Below, piece after piece: positions 59,744 through 64,000 of a DNA stretch of 64,000 nt. The stretch's first letter is position 1. The number at the start of each line of letters is the position of its first letter. Below the pieces are notes generated by a model. That model did no database searches. It was not told where the DNA came from and saw only the letters and a list, made by a program, of their open reading frames with translations. The translations under genes and the position numbers were made by a program. The stretch comes from DASUPK01 sp963774305 (lineage in GTDB: Bacteria > Actinomycetota > Thermoleophilia > Solirubrobacterales > 70-9), in the NCBI GenBank assembly GCA_963774305.1, contig CAVZEM010000002.1, forward strand, positions 1 to 64,000, given 5' to 3'.

Positions 59744-60388
59744 ATGCGCCGAGACCTCACAGCCTCGATCATCGCCGCGGTCGCGTTCACGCTGATCTTC
59801 GGCCTCGCCTACCCGCTGATCGCCACCGGCGTCTCGCAGGTGCTGTTCCCGAACAAGTCGGACGGCAGCCAGGTGAAGCTCGACGGCAAGGTCGTCGGCT
59901 CGAAGCTGATCGGGCAGAGCTTCACGATCCGGCGCCCGAACGACAACTCGAAGAAGCCGAAGTTCGCGAAGAAGCAGGTCAAGACGCCGGACCCCAAGTA
60001 CTTCCAGCCGCGGCCGTCGGTCACGACCTACAGCCCCGACGTCACCTACTTCAACAACCTCGGCCCGAACGACAAGGAGCTGATGCAGCAGTTCAAGGGC
60101 TACATCCAGGCCTACCTGGCGCTGGAGCGTCCCTACGACCCGGGTCTGACCCGCCGCGACATCCCGGTTGACGCGATCACCACCTCGGCCTCCGGCGTCG
60201 ACCCGCACATCTCGCAGGCGAACGCCCGGATCCAGGCTCACCGGATCTCGAAGGTGCGCGGCATCTCACTCGACCGGGTGAACCAGCTGATCGACGACAA
60301 CACCGACGGGCGCGCACTCGGCGTCCTCGGCGAGCCCGGAGTGAACGTGCTCGAGCTCAACATCGCTCTCGACAAGGAGTCCCAGTAG
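59744..60388 (+). CDS. kdpC: K+-transporting ATPase subunit C
   Basis: 214 aa. One N-terminal membrane helix (LTASIIAAVAFTLIFGLAYP) and a periplasmic/external domain with GSKLIGQSF, KYFQPRPSVT, NLGPNDKEL and the C-terminal DAITTSASGVDPHISQANAR, the most conserved KdpC block. KdpC acts as a chaperone-like subunit that stabilises nucleotide binding by KdpB. It lies between kdpA and kdpB here, unlike the usual A-B-C order. Its stop overlaps the kdpB GTG (TAGTG). Confidence 0.95.
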   Translation: MRRDLTASIIAAVAFTLIFGLAYPLIATGVSQVLFPNKSDGSQVKLDGKVVGSKLIGQSFTIRRPNDNSKKPKFAKKQVKTPDPKYFQPRPSVTTYSPDVTYFNNLGPNDKELMQQFKGYIQAYLALERPYDPGLTRRDIPVDAITTSASGVDPHISQANARIQAHRISKVRGISLDRVNQLIDDNTDGRALGVLGEPGVNVLELNIALDKESQ

Positions 60389-62457
60389 TGACCGACAACA
60401 ACCGCCGCCGTTCGTCCATGTTCGACCGCGAGCTCTTCCTGCCCGCGCTCTGGGCGAGCGTCAAGAAGCTCAATCCGCGCCACCAGATCCACAACCCGGT
60501 GATGTTCGTGGTCGAGGTCGGCGCCGTGATCACGACGATCGGGTGGATCAACCAGGTCTTCGGGAACCCACCGCTCGGCGGCGGAGACGAGCCTGCCTGG
60601 TTCACCTTCACCGTCGCGCTCTGGCTCTGGCTGACCGTGGTCTTCGCCAACATGGCGGAGGCTCTGGCCGAGGGACGTGGCAAGGCCCAGGCCGACGCCC
60701 TGCGTGCGGCGCGGACCGAGACCGTCGCCCACCTGAAGGACGGCCGCGAGGTGACTGCCTCGGAGCTGCAGAAGGGCGATGTCGTGATCGTCAACGCCGG
60801 CGAGATGATCCCCGGCGACGGCACGGTCATCGAGGGGATCGCGTCGGTCGACGAGTCCGCGATCACCGGTGAGTCCGCGCCCGTCATCCGGGAGGCCGGC
60901 GGCGACCGCAGCGCGGTCACCGGCGGCACGCGCGTGCTCTCCGACCAGATCACGGTCGAGATCACGCAGGAGCCCGGCAAGAGCTTCCTGGACCGCATGA
61001 TCGCGCTGGTCGAGGGCGCCGAGCGCCGCAAGACCCCGAACGAGATCGCCCTCAACATCCTGCTCTCGGGGCTGACGATCATCTTCCTCGCCGTCGTGGT
61101 GGTCCTGCGCCCGATGGCCGAGTTCTCCAGCACGGCCGCGTCCGTTGCGACCCTGATCGCCCTCCTCGTGGCGCTGATCCCGACCACCATCGGGGCGCTG
61201 CTCTCGGCGATCGGAATCGCCGGCATGGACCGCCTCGTGCGCCGCAACGTCCTGGCGCTGTCGGGTCGCGCGGTGGAGGCGTCCGGCGACGTGGACGTGC
61301 TCCTGCTCGACAAGACCGGCACGATCACCCTCGGCAACCGCGAGGCGACCGAGTTCGTGCCGATGCCGGGAGTGCCTGAGGCCGAGCTCGCCGAGGCGGC
61401 CCAGATGTCCTCGCTCGCCGACGAGACCCCCGAGGGGCGCTCGATCGTCGTGCTCGCGAAGAAGTACGGGATCCGCGAGCACGAGATGAGCGCCCAGGAC
61501 ACGACCTTCGTCCCGTTCAGCGCCGAGACGAGGATGAGTGGCGTCGACGTCGATGGACGACGTCTGCGCAAGGGCGCGGGCGACGCGATCATCTCCTTCG
61601 CCCAGGCCGAGGGAGGGACGGTTCCCCCCGAGCTCCAGCCCCAGCTCGACCGGATCGGCCGCGAGGGCGGCACGCCGCTGGCAGTCGCCCGCGACAGCCA
61701 GGTGCTGGGCGTGATCTATCTCAAGGACGTGATCAAGGAGGGCATGACCCACCGCTTCGACCAGCTTCGCGCGATGGGCATCCGGACCGTGATGATCACC
61801 GGCGACAACCGGCTGACCGCGGCCAAGATCGCCGAGGAGTCGGGCGTCGACGACTTCCTGGCCGAGGCGACGCCGGAGAAGAAGCTCGAGCTGATCAAGG
61901 ATCAGCAGGCCGGCGGGCGCATGATCGCGATGACCGGCGACGGGACGAACGACGCCCCGGCCCTCGCGCAGGCGGACGTCGGGGTGACCATGAACACCGG
62001 CACCCAGGCGGCCCGCGAGGCCGGGAACATGGTCGACCTGGACTCGAATCCGACGAAGCTGATCGAGATCGTCGAGGTCGGAAAGCAGCTGCTCATCACC
62101 CGCGGCGCCCTGACCACGTTCTCGATCGCGAACGACGTCGCCAAGTACTTCGCCATCCTGCCCGCGATCTTCGCCGCCACCTATGCGACGTCCGCGGGCG
62201 CAGACGGCCCGCTGAACAAGCTCAACATCATGGATCTGGGAACCCCGGAGTCGGCGATCATCTCGGCGATCATCTTCAACGCGCTGATCATCCCGCTGCT
62301 GATCCCGCTCGCTCTGCGCGGGGTCCGCTATCGGCCGGCCGGCGCCAGCGCGCTTCTGCGCCGCAACCTCTTCATCTACGGCCTGGGCGGCATCATCGCC
62401 CCCTTCATCGGCATCAAGCTGATCGACCTGATCGTTCACGGCCTGCTGGGAGCCTGA
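60388..62457 (+). CDS. kdpB: K+-transporting P-type ATPase subunit B
   Basis: 689 aa, GTG 60388. P-type ATPase with the actuator loop SAITGESAPV, the phosphorylation site LLLDKTGTITLGNREATEFV at about residue 306-325, nucleotide-domain KGAGDAIISF and the hinge MTGDGTNDAPALAQADVGVT. Helices with FSIANDVAKYFAILPAIFAA are diagnostic of KdpB. It hydrolyses ATP to drive K+ uptake through KdpA. The stop overlaps the start of the next gene (TGATG). Confidence 0.97.
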   Translation: MTDNNRRRSSMFDRELFLPALWASVKKLNPRHQIHNPVMFVVEVGAVITTIGWINQVFGNPPLGGGDEPAWFTFTVALWLWLTVVFANMAEALAEGRGKAQADALRAARTETVAHLKDGREVTASELQKGDVVIVNAGEMIPGDGTVIEGIASVDESAITGESAPVIREAGGDRSAVTGGTRVLSDQITVEITQEPGKSFLDRMIALVEGAERRKTPNEIALNILLSGLTIIFLAVVVVLRPMAEFSSTAASVATLIALLVALIPTTIGALLSAIGIAGMDRLVRRNVLALSGRAVEASGDVDVLLLDKTGTITLGNREATEFVPMPGVPEAELAEAAQMSSLADETPEGRSIVVLAKKYGIREHEMSAQDTTFVPFSAETRMSGVDVDGRRLRKGAGDAIISFAQAEGGTVPPELQPQLDRIGREGGTPLAVARDSQVLGVIYLKDVIKEGMTHRFDQLRAMGIRTVMITGDNRLTAAKIAEESGVDDFLAEATPEKKLELIKDQQAGGRMIAMTGDGTNDAPALAQADVGVTMNTGTQAAREAGNMVDLDSNPTKLIEIVEVGKQLLITRGALTTFSIANDVAKYFAILPAIFAATYATSAGADGPLNKLNIMDLGTPESAIISAIIFNALIIPLLIPLALRGVRYRPAGASALLRRNLFIYGLGGIIAPFIGIKLIDLIVHGLLGA

Positions 62458-62951
62458 TGCCGGCGGGTGCCGGCCTCCTCGACTCCCTGGGGCCGCACCG
62501 AACGCCCCGGCGAGCCGACGGGCCACTGACCCGGGTGAGGGCCGCGCTGCTCTGGAGCTCACTCGACAGGGCGCTGGCTCGGGGCGTCGATCCAAGCGCC
62601 TCTCGGGCACTTGCCCGCCGAGCGGCTCAGCTCACCTCCACCCGCTCCCGCAGGCGGCTGGCAGCGGGTTTGGGGCGCTTGCTCTCGGCTTCCCGGCAGC
62701 CCCGCCGCCGGAGGCCGGGCCCGGCGGTCAGCCCGGATCGCCGGGAGATCGACCTCGCCCGGCCGCTGCTGCTGCGGCTCGAGGCCCTGCTTCTCTCGGA
62801 AACCCCGGTCCATGCCAAGGGAATGGCTGGGCTCGAGCTGCTGCTCACGGACGGCGTCGGGTGCGCGTACGCTCCGGCGTATCCGGGTCAGCTGCTCGAT
62901 GAGCTCGAGAACCTGAGTCTGGCCCTCGAAGGACGAGAGGAAGGCTGGTGA
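62457..62951 (+). CDS. Kdp-locus hypothetical protein, paralogue 2
   Basis: 164 aa, ATG 62457 overlapping the kdpB stop. Arg/Ala-rich helical N-terminal part (LDRALARGVDPSASRALARR, RSRRRLAAGLGRLLSASRQP) and a C-terminal part REIDLARPLLLRLEALLLSE, TPVHAKGMAGLELLLTDGVG, CAYAPAYPGQLLDELENLSL. It shares block order and key residues with the protein at 57323-57730. Translational coupling to kdpB and 1-bp spacing to kdpD place it firmly in the Kdp operon. No membrane helix; it may be a soluble partner of the sensor or pump. Confidence 0.65.
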   Translation: MPAGAGLLDSLGPHRTPRRADGPLTRVRAALLWSSLDRALARGVDPSASRALARRAAQLTSTRSRRRLAAGLGRLLSASRQPRRRRPGPAVSPDRREIDLARPLLLRLEALLLSETPVHAKGMAGLELLLTDGVGCAYAPAYPGQLLDELENLSLALEGREEGW

Positions 62952-62952
62952 G

Positions 62953-64000
62953 ATGGTCGAGGTTCCGCAGGGGGAGACAGTTGCTCCGGAGGAGTCCGGC
63001 CGGGAGCGGGGGCGCCACAAGATCTTCCTCGGCATGGTCGCCGGCGTAGGAAAGACCTACCGGATGCTGCAGGAGGGCAGGGCCGAGATTGACTCGGGGA
63101 GGGACGTGGTGGTCGGTTACCTCGAGCCTCACGGCCGCGTCGAGACGGTCGCCCAGGCCTCGGGCCTCGAGATGCTGCCCCGCCGCCGGGTGAGCTATCG
63201 CGACATGGAGCTCGAGGAGATGGACCTGCCCGGCATCATCCGCCGGGCGCCCGACCTCGCGCTGATCGACGAGCTTGCCCACACCAACGCCCCGGGGGTC
63301 GAGCACGAGAAGCGCTACCAGGACGTCGAGGACGTGCTCGAGATGGGCATCGACGTCTTCTCGACCGTCAACGTCCAGCACCTCGAGAGCCTCAATGACA
63401 GCGTCTGCGAGCTGACCGGAGTCCGTGTGCGGGAGACGATGCCGGACGACGTGCTGAGCGCTGCCGACGAGGTCGTGCTCATCGACCTCACCCCGGAGGC
63501 CCTGCTGGCGAGGCTGCGCGCGGGCAAGATCTATCCGCCGGAGCGGATCGACACGGCCCTCAACAACTTCTTCAAGATCGAGAACCTGGCCGCGCTGCGC
63601 GAGGTTGCCCTGCGCCAGGTTGCCGAGGAGGTCGAGTCCAAGCGGCTCGTCCGCGAGACCATCGGCCAGCGCGATGACCGCATGATCGAGAGCGCCGCCA
63701 CCCAGGCGGTCGGTGAACGGCTGCTGGCCCTGGTCGAGCCCAAACCGGGCACTCAGCGGCTGGTGCGGAGAGCGTGGCGATCGTCGCAGCGGCTCGGTGG
63801 CGAGCTCGACCTGCTCTGGGTGAAGAAGCCCGGCCACACTCCGACCAGCGAGGAGCGCGAGCAGCTGGACGCGATCGGGCGGCTCGCTGCCATTCTGGGG
63901 GCCCACCTGCTCGTCGAGGAGGGCGACGACGTCGTGCAGACGGTGAAGGATGTCGCCGAGGAGAAGGGCAGCACCTACGTGCTGATCGGCACCCCCTCGC
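62953..64000 (+). CDS. kdpD: KdpD N-terminal sensor domain plus USP domain (runs off window)
   Basis: At least 349 residues; the gene continues past the window. The KdpD sensor domain has Walker A HKIFLGMVAGVGKTYRMLQE near residue 30, DVVVGYLEPHGR, Walker B LALIDELAHTNAPGVEHEKR and FSTVNVQHLESLNDSVCELT. From about residue 255 a universal-stress-protein domain begins (LALVEPKPGTQRLVRRAWRS; KKPGHTPTSEEREQLDAIG). Because a complete KdpD-type kinase is encoded at 55105, this is either a stand-alone sensor half or the start of a second full KdpD; the end outside the window decides. Confidence 0.88.
   Translation, partial: MVEVPQGETVAPEESGRERGRHKIFLGMVAGVGKTYRMLQEGRAEIDSGRDVVVGYLEPHGRVETVAQASGLEMLPRRRVSYRDMELEEMDLPGIIRRAPDLALIDELAHTNAPGVEHEKRYQDVEDVLEMGIDVFSTVNVQHLESLNDSVCELTGVRVRETMPDDVLSAADEVVLIDLTPEALLARLRAGKIYPPERIDTALNNFFKIENLAALREVALRQVAEEVESKRLVRETIGQRDDRMIESAATQAVGERLLALVEPKPGTQRLVRRAWRSSQRLGGELDLLWVKKPGHTPTSEEREQLDAIGRLAAILGAHLLVEEGDDVVQTVKDVAEEKGSTYVLIGTPS

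Noticed and set aside
60238..62610. A 790-codon minus-strand frame opposite kdpB and kdpC.
   Set aside because: Shadow frame; the plus strand encodes intact, highly conserved Kdp subunits.

Overview
This is a very GC-rich window. Its content fits an actinomycete of the Thermoleophilia/Solirubrobacterales type: a SARP-type regulator, Ser/Thr kinases with extracellular propellers, SnoaL proteins starting MSQEN, Stf0 sulfotransferase, WS/DGAT, GT-C mannosyltransferases, GH76, SHOCT proteins, and many GTG/TTG starts. This placement is inference from gene content; there is no rRNA gene or intact tRNA to confirm it.

Layout. 0-7.7 kb: small stress and redox genes (flavoprotein, CPA2 antiporter, Yx(FWY)xxD lipoprotein), then a carbamate kinase divergent from a COG2403 GTPase. 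Two repeat families sit at the edges of this block. 7.7-18.8 kb: accessory region punctuated by four 3'-half fragments of one tRNA-Met(CAT) gene, two of them inside a 146-bp direct repeat. Between them lie a propeller protein without a signal peptide, a SARP regulator, a substrate-binding lipoprotein overlapping a receptor-like kinase, a degenerate exonuclease/nucleotidyltransferase pair, an anti-anti-sigma factor, gene debris and a PAP2 phosphatase. It looks like repeated integration and deletion at a tRNA attachment site. 18.8-33 kb: mostly secreted or envelope genes (propeller with calcium-binding repeats, arylsulfotransferase, SGNH esterase, GH76, two GT-C membrane proteins), plus an amine oxidase, aldo/keto reductase and 1-Cys peroxiredoxin. 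33-40 kb: Stf0 sulfotransferase, a broken sulfatase and lipase meeting head-on, WS/DGAT, acyl-ACP thioesterase and a NlpC/P60 protein. 40-55 kb: OsmC/ArsR/MMPL group, MBL-rhodanese protein, an esterase-Baeyer-Villiger monooxygenase fusion, ridA-ilvA, and a gamma-glutamylation-type cluster (glutamine synthetase-like enzyme, ALDH, SDR, class I amidotransferase). 55-64 kb: a rearranged Kdp potassium system.

The Kdp locus is the most coherent unusual system. The KdpD sensor is split: a membrane histidine kinase lies with kdpE upstream of the transporter genes, and the KdpD N-terminal sensor/USP protein lies downstream. The order is kdpF-A-C-B, a second tiny membrane peptide precedes kdpF, and two related uncharacterised proteins bracket the transporter genes. 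A shared CTTSAC-N3-ATCTT element lies before each upstream unit.

From about 34.8 kb onward at least six genes (sulfatase, osmC, MMPL, glutamine synthetase, kdpE, kdpA) carry single-base frameshifts while both sides still read as good family sequence. This may be consensus sequencing error rather than true decay, so these genes are annotated over their full span with the shift positions stated.
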